NCBI GenBank assembly: GCA_002729725.1
Contig: PBYS01000070.1
Location: forward strand, 1 to 54,058
Length of the DNA stretch: 54,058 bases
Direction of reading: 5' to 3'
Origin: Puniceicoccaceae bacterium
Lineage (GTDB): Bacteria; Verrucomicrobiota; Verrucomicrobiia; Opitutales; Coraliomargaritaceae
Below the pieces are notes generated by a model, which ran no database searches, was not told where the DNA came from, and saw only the letters and a list, made by a program, of their open reading frames with translations. Positions 34,508 to 45,100 of this stretch are shown one piece after another. Both the position numbers and the translations under genes were made by a program. The first letter of the stretch is position 1. Each line of letters opens with the position of its first letter.

Positions 34508-37500
34508 ATGCAATCGCATAACTTTGAGTTTCTACGTAAGTATCACCCCGAACTGGCCGACTTGGCAGGTTTTGCGGAGAGCTACTCGTTCACTGATCCA
34601 GTCAGTGCACTCGTTAAACTACGCACCTACGCAGAGTATTTGGTCAAAGCGCTCTTTGCGCATCATCGATTGGAGCTTAATTTTCAGAGTAACCTGATTG
34701 ATTTGCTCACGGACGATTCTTTTCGCTCCATCACTCCGTCTGTCGTTCAGGACAAGCTGCATCTCTTACGTATCAAGGGCAACAAAGCGGCTCATGGCAC
34801 ATTGCCTAAGGAGGAGGAAGCCTACGTTCCTGACTGTGTTCAAGAGGCCTTCGACCTCGGTCGTTGGTTTATTCTTTCCACCAAAGGAGCCCCTGCCATC
34901 GAATCGGCTAGATGGAAACCACTCACTCAGGAGGCTTCAGATCCGACGGCGCAGTTGAAAACTCAGAATAAGGCACAGCTAAAGAAGCTCGCTGAGCAGG
35001 AAGCGCTTATGGCGAAGTTGCTGGCGGATCTTGAAGCCGCACGGGCCAAGGCGGAGACGACTGGTAAATCCGAAACGGAAACATTCGAATTGCTCAAACA
35101 GGCGCAGCAAGCCGCCAGCACGCTCGATTTCAGCGAAGAAGAGACCCGCTTTAAACTTATTGATGCTCAATTGGCAGCAGTCGGCTGGGAAGTCGGGGCG
35201 CGCGGTCAAAACACCGCCGCGGTTGAACAAGAGCGTAAGGTTAGCCATCAACCGACCAGCAGTGGTGTCGGATATATCGACTACGTGTTGAAAGATTCGA
35301 ACTCGGGCAAAATTCTGGCAGTGGTCGAAGCGAAAAAGACCGCGGAGGATGCGGAAAAGGGCAAGATTCAGGCGAAATACTACGCCGACGGAGTTGAAAA
35401 GGAATCAGGGCACCGTCCAATCATTTTCTACACCAACGGCTATGAAATCTACATCTGGAACGATGCTAAGGGCGAGCCGCCTCGTTCTCTTTTTGGTTTC
35501 TATTCCCGCGATAGTCTCGAATACGAACTCTATCAAATTGCCAATCGTGAAACTGTGCTAGGCGCTCTCAATCCGAAAGAGGCGATCGTCGACCGTCTTT
35601 ACCAAATCGAGGCAATCAAACGTGTCGCTGAGCACTTCGATGCCCGTCGCCGCAAAGCACTCTTGATCCAAGCGACTGGCACTGGCAAGACACGTGTCGC
35701 AATTGCGCTGTCTGAAGTCATGGTGCGTGCGAATTGGGCCAAACGCGTGCTCTTCCTCTGCGATCGTCGTGAATTGCGTAAGCAGGCCAAGGACGCCTTC
35801 GAAGAGCACATGCCCGGCGAGCCTCGCGTCTATGTCAACAGCAAGTCTGGCAACGATCAGAAGCAGCGTATCTATCTCGCCACTTATCCAGCGATGATGA
35901 AGTGTTTCCAGAATTTCGACGTTGGCTTCTTTGACCTAGTGATCGCCGACGAGTCGCACCGCAGCATTTACAATCGCTACCGCGATCTCTTCCGCTATTT
36001 CGATGCCTACCAGGTGGGGCTCACTGCCACACCGCTTAAGTTCATCTTTCGTAATACGTACAAACTCTTCGAATGCGAAAATGGAGACCCCACTTTCAAT
36101 TACGAATACGAAGACGCGATTGAGCACAACCCGCCATATCTCTGTCCGTTCAAGGTGGTCAAGCACACCACCAAGTTCCTGCGCGAGGGCATCAAATACA
36201 AGCAGCTTAACAAAGCACAACAGGAGCAAATGGACGAACAGGTCGCCGATTCGGAACTAGTCGACTACGATAAAGAGCAAGTCAGCCGTCAGGTGTTCAA
36301 CCGCGACACCGATCGCGCCATTATTCGTAATTTGATGGAAAACGGCCTACGTGGCCCCGACGGCACCCGTGTCGGTAAAACCATCGTCTTCGCCCGTAAT
36401 CACAAACACGCCAAGCAACTGGTTGCAGTCTTCGATGAGTGCTACCCGCAATACGGGGGCGACTTCTGTCTGCGTATCGACAACTACGAGCCCCGTGCCG
36501 AGCAACTGATCGACGATTTTAAAACCACCGACGGCAGTAAAAACCTCACCATCGCCGTCTCGGTCGACATGCTCGACACCGGCATCGACGTGCCTTCACT
36601 CGTCAATCTGGTCTTTGCAAAACCGGTCAAATCCTACGCCAAGTTCTGGCAGATGATCGGCCGTGGCACGCGCCTGTGCAAAGAACTCTTCGGTCCGGGC
36701 AAGGACAAGACTGAGTTCTTGATCTTCGACCACTGGGGGAATTTCGAATATTTTGACGAACTGGTCAAAGAAGAGGAGCCCTCACAAGCTAAGAGCCTAC
36801 CACAGCAACTCTTTGAAGCTCGTATTGCGCTCGGCGAGACCGCTCTGAAACAGCAAGATTTGCTAGCGCTCAAAACCGCCGCAGCTCTGATCGCTGCCGA
36901 CATTGCCGCGCTCCCCAGCGACAGCCTCTCAGTGCGTGAAAACATTAAGACCGTCAAGGCCATGCAAAAAGATGGAGTAATCGAGGCCTTTGAGGCACAC
37001 ACCATCGCCACGCTCAAACGTGACCTGGCACCACTCATGCAGTGGCGCGACATCCGCAGTAAAGAAGCCGCTCTGCAATTTGATCTGCTCATCGCCAAGC
37101 TGGAAATAGCACGCTTGGAAAAATCAGCCACCGCCGACGACCTTAGCGACACCGTGATTGAGCAAGCCGCACAACTACCGATCAACCTCAAACAGGTTGC
37201 GGAAAAGCTGCCAACCATTCAACAGGCCAAAGACCTGACGTATCATGCCACGGCCGGCACCAAAGAATTGGAGCACCTGCGCACTGAACTGCGCGGTATC
37301 ATGAAGTACCGGAAGAAGGATACCAGCAATCCCGTCGAACCACTCTTCCTAGACGTCGCCGAAGATCAAGGTGCCTACAACAGCAGCGAGCACAAAGTTA
37401 AGATGCAGGGGCTCGACCTCGCTGCCTACCGCAGCCGTGTCGAATCGGTGCTCAAAGAATTGTTCGATGCCAGTGAAGCCCTGCGTAAAATCAAAGCCGG

Positions 37501-37897
37501 ACAAGCGCTGGCCTCCGATGAGCTCGACGAACTCGTTAACGAAGTGCTGATCTACGATCCCAATCTAAATCTCGAAGACCTGTTGGTTCACTATCCCAAC
37601 AAGGCCAAGAGCCTCGCGCTCGCCATCCGCCAAATCATTGGAATGGACGCCGAAGCGGTCGACGCGCACTTCAAGCAGTTCGTGCAAAAGTATCCCACGC
37701 TCAACGCCAACCAGATTCGCTTCTTAGAAATGCTCAAAACGCACATCAGCCGCTACGGCAGCATCGAGCTCGAAACTCTCTGGGAAAGCCCCTTCACTAG
37801 CATCGACAGCCAAGGCGTCGAAGGCGTCTTCAAAGAAGACGACCAAGTCAACGCACTGCTGGATCTCCTTAAAGACTTAAACAACACCGCCGCTTAA
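34508..37897 (+). CDS. hsdR: Type I restriction enzyme, motor and nuclease subunit R
   Basis: The 1129-residue protein starts with a DUF4145-like helical domain (YHPELADLAGFAESYSF ... GNKAAHGTLP). A PD-(D/E)XK nuclease follows near residues 255-280 (GYIDYVL ... AVVEAKK). The translocase has ATGTGKTRVAIAL near 390, ADESHRSIYN near 480, GLTATPLKF, and motif VI MIGRGTRLC near 717. The C-terminal 400 residues are the EcoEI-type helical domain that docks on the methylase. The frame is open back to 34421, but ATG 34508 fits the conserved start. An AlbA-type gene starts 6 bases after its stop, and the hsd operon continues. Confidence 0.9.
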   Translation: MQSHNFEFLRKYHPELADLAGFAESYSFTDPVSALVKLRTYAEYLVKALFAHHRLELNFQSNLIDLLTDDSFRSITPSVVQDKLHLLRIKGNKAAHGTLPKEEEAYVPDCVQEAFDLGRWFILSTKGAPAIESARWKPLTQEASDPTAQLKTQNKAQLKKLAEQEALMAKLLADLEAARAKAETTGKSETETFELLKQAQQAASTLDFSEEETRFKLIDAQLAAVGWEVGARGQNTAAVEQERKVSHQPTSSGVGYIDYVLKDSNSGKILAVVEAKKTAEDAEKGKIQAKYYADGVEKESGHRPIIFYTNGYEIYIWNDAKGEPPRSLFGFYSRDSLEYELYQIANRETVLGALNPKEAIVDRLYQIEAIKRVAEHFDARRRKALLIQATGTGKTRVAIALSEVMVRANWAKRVLFLCDRRELRKQAKDAFEEHMPGEPRVYVNSKSGNDQKQRIYLATYPAMMKCFQNFDVGFFDLVIADESHRSIYNRYRDLFRYFDAYQVGLTATPLKFIFRNTYKLFECENGDPTFNYEYEDAIEHNPPYLCPFKVVKHTTKFLREGIKYKQLNKAQQEQMDEQVADSELVDYDKEQVSRQVFNRDTDRAIIRNLMENGLRGPDGTRVGKTIVFARNHKHAKQLVAVFDECYPQYGGDFCLRIDNYEPRAEQLIDDFKTTDGSKNLTIAVSVDMLDTGIDVPSLVNLVFAKPVKSYAKFWQMIGRGTRLCKELFGPGKDKTEFLIFDHWGNFEYFDELVKEEEPSQAKSLPQQLFEARIALGETALKQQDLLALKTAAALIAADIAALPSDSLSVRENIKTVKAMQKDGVIEAFEAHTIATLKRDLAPLMQWRDIRSKEAALQFDLLIAKLEIARLEKSATADDLSDTVIEQAAQLPINLKQVAEKLPTIQQAKDLTYHATAGTKELEHLRTELRGIMKYRKKDTSNPVEPLFLDVAEDQGAYNSSEHKVKMQGLDLAAYRSRVESVLKELFDASEALRKIKAGQALASDELDELVNEVLIYDPNLNLEDLLVHYPNKAKSLALAIRQIIGMDAEAVDAHFKQFVQKYPTLNANQIRFLEMLKTHISRYGSIELETLWESPFTSIDSQGVEGVFKEDDQVNALLDLLKDLNNTAA

Positions 37898-37903
37898 TCT
37901 AAA

Positions 37904-39256
37904 ATGCCAGAATCCCAACACATCGAATACAAGCAATTGTGGCGCGACGAGTATCTGAAATGGATCTCTGGCTTTGCCAATGCCGAAGGCGGCCTGCTGG
38001 TAATTGGACGTGACGATTCGGGGGCGGTTGTCGGAATTAAGGATGCCAAAAAGCTACTAGAGGACATCCCCAACAAAGTGCGCGATCTACTAGGCATTCT
38101 GGTGGCAGTCAACTTACGCAGCGAGGGAAAGCTGGACACTCTCGAAATTGTGGTCGAGCCTTACTCAAACCCGATCAGCCACAAGGGGAAATACTACCTG
38201 CGCAGCGGCAGCACCTTGCAGGAACTCAAGGGGGCAGCCCTCGACCGATTTATCCTGCGTGCGCAGGGCAAAACCTGGGATGGCGTGCCGGTGCCCCATG
38301 TCGGGCTAGCCGATCTCTCCACTGCGGTAATCGCCAGTTTTCGGAAGCTGGCGACCGCCAGCGGTCGTCTGGAGCGTAAGCTCTTGGACGAGCCCGACCC
38401 CACCCTGATCGAAAAGCTTAAACTGACGGAGGGGGACTACCTCAAGCGTGCGGCGGTTTTACTATTCCACGAAGACCCGGAACGCTTCGTCACCGGGGCA
38501 TTTGTCAAAATCGGATTTTTCCGTTCAGAGACAGACCTCGTTTACCATGACGAGATCCACGGCGATCTGTTTACGCAGACAGCCCAGACGGTTGACCTGA
38601 TACGCACCAAATACCTAAAAGCGGCCATCCACTATGAAGGCCTGCAACGCATCGAGACGTTTCCGATTCCCTACGAAGCACTCCGCGAGGCCGTCCTTAA
38701 CGCACTCATTCATCGGGACTACAGCACCACCGCACCGATCCAGATCAAAGTCTTTGCGGACCACCTAAGGTTATGGAACCCTGCCGTACTGCCCGATGGA
38801 TGGGATCTCGCCAAACTCCTCGGTGATCACGCCTCCCATCCATTCAATCCGGATATTGCCAACGCCTTTTTCCGAGCCGGTGAAATCGAGTCATGGGGGC
38901 GCGGCATCCAGCGAATCTTGGAAGCCTGCCGCGCAGGCGGCGCACCCGAACCAGTAATTAGGCTCTCAGGCTACGATCTTTGGACTGAATTCCCCTTCTC
39001 CTCGGAATATTTGAAAGCGATCGGTGAAGATTCGGTGGAAAAGGTGGGGAAAACTTCGGTAGAAACTTCGGTAGAAACTTCGGTAGAAATTCTAAATTTA
39101 TTATCAGCTCACCCGCGCATGACCTTATCGGAAGTCTCAGTAAAAATTGGTCGTTCAGTCAGAGCGATCGAGATGGCAGCAGCTAAACTGGCCAAACAAG
39201 GCAAATTACGCCGTATCGGCCCTAAAAAAGGCGGCCACTGGGAGGTTTTAAAATAA
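37904..39256 (+). CDS. AlbA-type ATP-binding protein in the hsd operon
   Basis: The 450-residue protein has an N-terminal AlbA_2 (divergent AAA-4) domain (HIEYKQLW ... GFANAEGGLLVIGRDD). An ATPase_c_4-like part follows near residue 262 (ALREAVLNALIHRDYSTTAPIQI ... GEIESWGRGIQRILEACR). A C-terminal winged helix closes it (MTLSEVSVKIGRSVRAIEMAAAKL). The linker holds a tandem peptide TSVETSVETSVE, encoded by three perfect 12-bp units at 39053-39088. Proteins of this type are common riders inside type I restriction loci and are taken as regulators or accessory defence factors; no activity is proven. A second, distinct AlbA-type gene lies at 46085. Confidence 0.75.
   Translation: MPESQHIEYKQLWRDEYLKWISGFANAEGGLLVIGRDDSGAVVGIKDAKKLLEDIPNKVRDLLGILVAVNLRSEGKLDTLEIVVEPYSNPISHKGKYYLRSGSTLQELKGAALDRFILRAQGKTWDGVPVPHVGLADLSTAVIASFRKLATASGRLERKLLDEPDPTLIEKLKLTEGDYLKRAAVLLFHEDPERFVTGAFVKIGFFRSETDLVYHDEIHGDLFTQTAQTVDLIRTKYLKAAIHYEGLQRIETFPIPYEALREAVLNALIHRDYSTTAPIQIKVFADHLRLWNPAVLPDGWDLAKLLGDHASHPFNPDIANAFFRAGEIESWGRGIQRILEACRAGGAPEPVIRLSGYDLWTEFPFSSEYLKAIGEDSVEKVGKTSVETSVETSVEILNLLSAHPRMTLSEVSVKIGRSVRAIEMAAAKLAKQGKLRRIGPKKGGHWEVLK
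39053..39088 (+). repeat. Three perfect 12-bp tandem repeats inside the AlbA-type gene
   Basis: The unit ACTTCGGTAGAA occurs three times without mismatch, and a decayed copy (ATTCGGTGGAAA) lies just upstream near 39030. The unit is a multiple of three, so slippage would lengthen or shorten the linker (TSVE)n without breaking the frame. Confidence 0.9.
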
Positions 39257-39361
39257 ATCATGAACGAACAACCTCTTTAAAACTCCCCGCTCTCCGCGCC
39301 CTCTGCGGTTCAAAAAATTAACGTCCATTTACGTAAATTAACGGTTCAAAACCAATATTCA

Positions 39362-40957
39362 ATGCAATCTCTCAAATCTAAAATCGACGCCCTCTGGCTG
39401 GACTTCCACTCCGGCGGTATCAGCAATCCGATCACCGTCATCGAGCAAATCTCTTACTTGATGTTCCTGCGTCTGCTCGACCTCAATGAGGCCCGCCAAG
39501 AGAGCCGCGCCCAGCGCCTCGGCAAAGACTACAAGGGACTCTACGGCCCCGAGCAACAAGACCTGCGCTGGCAGAACTTTAAACAACTCGGCGGCGATAA
39601 AATGCTGACGCGCGTGCGCGATCAGGTCTTTCCCTTCATGCGCAAGGAAGTCGCCGAACATTCCGCTCTCGGCAAATATTTAGCCGATGCCAATTGCCTG
39701 ATTCCCACTGGCAACTTGCTGGTCAAAGCGGTCAACGCCATCAGCGAGCTCCCACTCGAAAAGGGCGACACTAAGGGCGACCTCTACGAATACCTGCTCT
39801 CCAAGCTGCAAACCGCTGGTATCGCCGGGCAGTTTCGCACCCCGCGCCATATCATCCGCGCCATGGTCGAGATCCTTGCGCCCAAGCCGACCGACACCAT
39901 TTGCGACCCTGCGTGCGGCACCGCCGGTTTCTTGGTTGGGGTGATGGACTACCTCAAGCAAACACACTCCACACCCGAGCTGATCGAGACCGACGCCGAC
40001 GGCGACAAGCACTACCCGGGCGATCAACTAGAGCCGCACCGCGAACATATTCAAAACAGCATGTTCTACGGCTTCGATTTCGATAGCACCATGCTCCGCA
40101 TCGCTGCCATGAATTTACTGCTGCACGATGTGCAGTCGCGCACCTTGAGCGATCAGGACACCCTCGTTTCCAGCTTTAGCGAGCGCATGCCGCAGATAGC
40201 CAACAATCACTTCGATGTCATCCTCGCCAATCCCCCCTTCAAAGGCAGCATCGATGGCGAGAGCACCGATGCCAGCCTCAAGAGCAAGGTGAAGACTAAA
40301 AAGACAGAGCTGCTCTTCTTAGTGCTAATGCTCCGCATGCTCAAAATGGGCGGACGCTGCGCCGTGATCGTGCCCGATGGCGTGCTCTTCGGCTCCAGTG
40401 GAGCCCACGTTGGCGTGCGCAAAATGATCGTCGACGACAACCAACTCGAAGCCGTCATCTCACTCCCGTCCGGAGTCTTCAAACCCTACGCCGGAGTCTC
40501 TACCGCCATCCTCGTCTTTACTAAAGGCGGCCGCACCGACGACGTCTGGTTCTACGACCTATTAGCCGACGGCTACTCGCTCGACGACAAGCGGACACCT
40601 GCGGTGAATGATGAATTACGAATTAAGAATGAAGAATTCATGCAAGCCAATCAGGGGCAACCCCTGCCAGAGTATCACAGTAAGAATAACCTAGCTGACT
40701 TACTGTATCAGTGGAAAAAATTTCAAACTTCATCCCTCAAACTTCAAACTTCAGACAGTTCGCGTAGCGAACAGTCGTTCACCGTGCCCGTCGCGGAACT
40801 GCGCGACAACAAATACGATCTCTCCATTAACCGCTACAAAGAGGTTGTGTATGAAGAAGCTGAATACGAAGCGCCGAAAGTCATCCTCAGTCAGCTCAAG
40901 AACTTGGAGCAGGATATTCTCAATGACATTGAGACCTTGGAAGGGATGATTCGATGA
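39362..40957 (+). CDS. hsdM: Type I restriction enzyme, DNA methylase subunit M
   Basis: The 531-residue N6-adenine methylase has the N-terminal helical domain ([31 protein letters not shown]), the SAM-binding motif [13 protein letters not shown] near residue 182 and the catalytic NPPF near 291. Residues about 414-475, between [10 protein letters not shown] and [22 protein letters not shown], are unlike other HsdM. They contain [10 protein letters not shown] and a serine-threonine stretch from AT-rich repeat-like DNA, apparently inserted in frame. The stop overlaps the hsdS start as ATGA. Upstream, 39257-39361 is a short gap of mixed repeats after the AlbA-type gene. Confidence 0.93.
   Translation: MQSLKSKIDALWLDFHSGGISNPITVIEQISYLMFLRLLDLNEARQESRAQRLGKDYKGLYGPEQQDLRWQNFKQLGGDKMLTRVRDQVFPFMRKEVAEHSALGKYLADANCLIPTGNLLVKAVNAISELPLEKGDTKGDLYEYLLSKLQTAGIAGQFRTPRHIIRAMVEILAPKPTDTICDPACGTAGFLVGVMDYLKQTHSTPELIETDADGDKHYPGDQLEPHREHIQNSMFYGFDFDSTMLRIAAMNLLLHDVQSRTLSDQDTLVSSFSERMPQIANNHFDVILANPPFKGSIDGESTDASLKSKVKTKKTELLFLVLMLRMLKMGGRCAVIVPDGVLFGSSGAHVGVRKMIVDDNQLEAVISLPSGVFKPYAGVSTAILVFTKGGRTDDVWFYDLLADGYSLDDKRTPAVNDELRIKNEEFMQANQGQPLPEYHSKNNLADLLYQWKKFQTSSLKLQTSDSSRSEQSFTVPVAELRDNKYDLSINRYKEVVYEEAEYEAPKVILSQLKNLEQDILNDIETLEGMIR
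40613..40780 (+). repeat. In-frame repeat-like insertion within hsdM
   Basis: The DNA here is AT-rich compared with its surroundings and self-similar: GAATGATGAATTACGAATTAA and a later run of AAACTTC-type units, closed by the palindrome GTTCGC-GTA-GCGAAC near 40757-40771. Such stretches resemble mobile palindromic repeats that insert in frame in several phyla. The start and end are approximate. Confidence 0.45.
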
Positions 40958-42105
40958 TTTCAAAAGAAAATTTCACTGATGATTTCCCTCTATTTAATTT
41001 AAAGGAAGTTGCAGAGTTCCTCGATGGGAAGCGCCGCCCCGTAAAAGAGAGCGAGCGAACAGCAGGAAACTACGCCTACTATGGAGCAAACGGAAAACAA
41101 GGGACGATCAATGACTTTATTTTCGATGAGCCAACCATTTTATTGGCAGAAGACGGAGGGCACTTTTGGAATCCAGATCGAGGCGTAGCATATAAAGTTG
41201 AAGGGAAGTATTGGGTTAACAACCACGCACATGTCCTTCAGCCGAAAGACGGAATCTGCATCAACTATCTTTGCAGAGTCTTAGAAAATTACGATTTACG
41301 CCAATATGTAACAGGAACTACTCGCGGAAAGTTAACAAAAGGTTCCGCTGAGCAAATCCAAATCCCACTCCCAATGAAGAACGGGAAGCCGGATTTATTG
41401 GAGCAGCAGCGGATCGCGGGGATACTGGATCAGGCGGATGCCATCCGCCGCAAACGCCAGCAAGCCCTCCAACTCACCGACGACTTCCTCCGCGCCACCT
41501 TCCTCGACCTTTTCGGCGACCCCGTCACTAATCCCAAGGGCTGGGAAGAATGCACTGTAGGAGATGAAACGGATTGTATTGTGCCGGGGCGCGACAAGCC
41601 GAAGTCGTTCACAGGTTCAACTCCGTGGGTCACTACGGCAGATCTAAATCACCTAGGCATTACATCTAAGTCGTCAAAAAAAATGGGCTTGAGTAAATCG
41701 GAAATCTTGGAAGTCCGTGCGCGAGTAATTCCTGAGAAGAGCGTATTGATCAGTTGCGTTGGTGATTTAGGAATTTCTTCACTAGCGGGATGCGATCAAG
41801 TGATTAACCAACAATTACATAGTTTTCAATGTGGGCAAAAGCTCCTTCCTGAATTCTTGATGTATTGCCTGCCATTTAGAAAAGAATGGATGCTTCAACG
41901 AGCGACCAAAACAACTTTGCCGTATCTCAATAAAACAAACTGTAATAGCATCCCGATAGTCCTACCACCACGTCCAAAACAAGAGGCCTTCGCAAAAGTG
42001 TATAATCAAGTCATGCTAAACAAAGCTCCCATGATTACGCAACAAACTGCAAGTGAACACCTATTCGCCTCCCTCCAACAACGCGCCTTCAAAGGAGAAC
42101 TTTAA
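40954..42105 (+). CDS. hsdS: Type I restriction enzyme, specificity subunit S
   Basis: The 383-residue protein has two target recognition domains. The first covers about residues 10-140 ([17 protein letters not shown] ... [20 protein letters not shown]). The central conserved helix is [24 protein letters not shown]. The second TRD is about 195-345 ([20 protein letters not shown] ... [20 protein letters not shown]). The closing helix ends [14 protein letters not shown]. The ATGA overlap with hsdM fits a fixed M:S ratio. The recognised site cannot be read from sequence. The gene ends one base before the next start. Confidence 0.9.
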   Translation: MISKENFTDDFPLFNLKEVAEFLDGKRRPVKESERTAGNYAYYGANGKQGTINDFIFDEPTILLAEDGGHFWNPDRGVAYKVEGKYWVNNHAHVLQPKDGICINYLCRVLENYDLRQYVTGTTRGKLTKGSAEQIQIPLPMKNGKPDLLEQQRIAGILDQADAIRRKRQQALQLTDDFLRATFLDLFGDPVTNPKGWEECTVGDETDCIVPGRDKPKSFTGSTPWVTTADLNHLGITSKSSKKMGLSKSEILEVRARVIPEKSVLISCVGDLGISSLAGCDQVINQQLHSFQCGQKLLPEFLMYCLPFRKEWMLQRATKTTLPYLNKTNCNSIPIVLPPRPKQEAFAKVYNQVMLNKAPMITQQTASEHLFASLQQRAFKGEL

Positions 42106-42106
42106 A

Positions 42107-45100
42107 ATGAAAGAGCCTGAAACTCCATCGCCCGAGGACTTTGAGAAATTCCAAGCGCTCATGCGAGAGATGGTTCCTGTTCCATCAGGTCATTTAATAA
42201 GTAATCTGCGACAAGATCATCAGACTCTCGCAAGTTGGCTGCGCGAATTTAAACCTACTTCAGCAGCGCGGTTAATTGCCTCATTGGAAACAATGCCGAG
42301 TTTGGCCGAAAACAATATCAGGATCCAAGTCCTGCAGAACATGGCCTTGCTGTGTTGCAAAGGTAATAAAATCGCAAAGCCAAATGACCTTCGGCAATGG
42401 ACTTCTCAAATGGGGTCGTCGCCGTGGGCACCTCAGGAATATCCATCCGAAGATGTTTTCGTAGGATACGTGTGCACAACTGAAGGTGGATTTCGGGTTT
42501 ATCCAGGCACTTTTTCAAACTCTGATTTCATCCTTGAGCGGTTATTGAACTTTCTCTCTGAAAAAGTCAATTTTCCCGGATTTAAGGAATGCTGTGAATC
42601 AGTAATAGCCCTCCTTCGAATTTCAGATTCGATTGCAGACGAACTAAATCAAGACCGATACATTACCAGCGAAAGCGTAGCGGGTGGCCCCATCGAATTG
42701 CCGTCCGATGCCGTTATATGCGCACACTCTCGGGCGGTGACGTTCTCGCATGAGCGTCTTTCGAGTCTTGGGATTAATACTACAACACTCGCGGCATTTG
42801 TTTTTGACCGCAGTAAACATCAAGATTTCGAATCTAATCCTGTGGTGGGGGCGCCGTCAGAACGCTTCCCTCTACATAAAGAGGAAGATAGTCTTTTCGT
42901 CGCGGAACCGTCTTGTCTCTGCCGTGCTGCGGCTGCATTTATTCTCGAAGTAGTTCCTGCCTTAGGGGGCTGGGCCGATACGTTTTTCGGAAAGGAAAAC
43001 GCGGAGTTTTTCGTAAACGATGTGCTCCCACGGCTTGGTGTGCGGGCGCTGGGAGGAATAAGCCTACCGAAAAGTCCAGAATGTCTGCCACCATTATTCC
43101 CATACGTCGGTCAGTTTGATTTGGGTAAACCGATTCTGGCCTTCACATGGAGTTCGGTTTTGTCGACAGGAGAACATCTTGAAACAATTGAGGATATGAG
43201 TAAGGAGCAGGTCGATGCATTGACTCAATACATCGAAGATTGCTGTCGAGCATGCGAAAAAGTAGAGGATTTCAACGGCGGGCTCGTCCTTTGGGGATTA
43301 TCGGGTGTAGGTCGCCCAGTTGTCTTTGCTCTAAAGAGCATTCCAACACGCTGGCACTTCTTCTCTTGCGGCCTGGCAGATTGGCAAACTCTTTCATTTG
43401 ATCACGAATTTAGCGCAAGAAGGCTATGGTATTTGGGGTGTCAAGAGGACAATCTGGAGCAAGCTAACGTCAAAATTGCCAACACTGCTGGATTTTTAAA
43501 TCTCTACGCCTTCTGGAAAGACCAAGACTTCATTTTGCATCGCCGAGAGATGGATCCCAAAAATCCTCACAACATGCTAATGATTGAAGGGAGCTTTTCA
43601 AAAGGTCTCAATGTTGAGCTAAAATCAACCAATGATCGTCACTGCCAAAAAATGCCTGAAGGAGATGGGTGGCACATCGTTCAACGAAAAGCCGTTGGTC
43701 TAAATCCAGATTTGAGTTCAAATATTTTCTATGCTGACCACGATGCCGTCAGTAGCGGAATTTTGAGTGGTTGTGCGGAGTGGCAAGGGCATGTTTGGTG
43801 GGTCACAGCCAGAGAGCGTCCAAAGAATCCAGAAGTAAGGAATTTATATTACCGCTTATGGGATTGTATTTCTAATTGGATTGAACGGATCCTGCCTGCT
43901 GTATTCGAAAAATCGGCATGGGGTGTCGAGCGTTTCAATCTTGAATTACTGTTTGTGGCTATTGATGGGTGGAAACTGGAGAATGTATCTCAGTTGACGG
44001 ACGAGCAAACTGAATTGAACTATCAGTTAGACAGGAGTCACGCGGTTGCTCGACTCAGTATATCTGAAGGTTTCCTAGGAAAGTTTCATCGGGCAGACAA
44101 TATTGCGGAACGGGAAATTGTTTCGACGATCATTCGAGCTGCGGCAGACATGGCGGATATAAGTCTCGGACCTGAAGAAGAGGTAGAACTTGTCACACAG
44201 ATCGTGAAAAACGATAAAACACGTTTCTTCCACGTTATTTCATCTGACAACCTTGAATCAATTGTTAGTGATCCCGGAGATGCTGACCCAGAATTTATTC
44301 CACGAGAAGAGCTCGGCAGATTGCGAGTTGGGCTTGCTTTTCTGGTGGATGACAAACTACCCAAGCGAATTACAGATCCTAGTAAGGCTCAAAAAACTCT
44401 GGATACGATCGTCCGGAAACTGCAAGAAGATCTTACAGCTAAGCTCAAGCAGTATGATACATTGTCAGTCGTTTCTCGGTCGTTCTCTCAGCTGGATGAT
44501 TTTTCACGTGATCGTTCGCGTTGGAGTTTATCGACCAGAGCCCTTTTGGCTCTGGATGATGGAGCAGATTGGCTGAAGGAACGAATTCGAACAGAGAGTG
44601 GAAAACATGCCACTTCTGAAGTCGCAAATAGAGCGCTGATCGAGACGGCCGTATACTCACACGAACCAAACGCAAAAGAGTCTATCTCTCAAACGGAACA
44701 TGCCTCGCTTTTAGCTCAAATTTTTCTAATGATTGAAATTGCAAACCATCGAGACTCAATTGTTAGCGGGTTCGTTCAGGCTAGTCTAGAAATCAATCCG
44801 AATGGGATTGTGGATTATCAAGAGGACTTTCAAGAAGAAGTTTTTGCTCCCTACATCACCTCGCGAATCGATGATGGGATCCAGCATGACGCGGATTCAT
44901 ACGAAACCCACTTTCAGAATGCTGAAGAACCTTCTAAAACTTCCGGCGAGCGGAGTAAGGAGGTTTTGAGTTTTGAAAAGGCGTTCGAGGCAGAGTTTGG
45001 TTTTAGCTACGACACAATTTTGGATGTTCGAGACTTTTTCACCAAACAGGCAGTTAAGACAAAAACTGCTGGTGGGACTCTTGGTATTCGCGAGTTGCGA

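Noticed and set aside
39053..39088. CRISPR-like repeats
   Set aside because: The units are 12 bp with no spacers and encode an in-frame peptide repeat.
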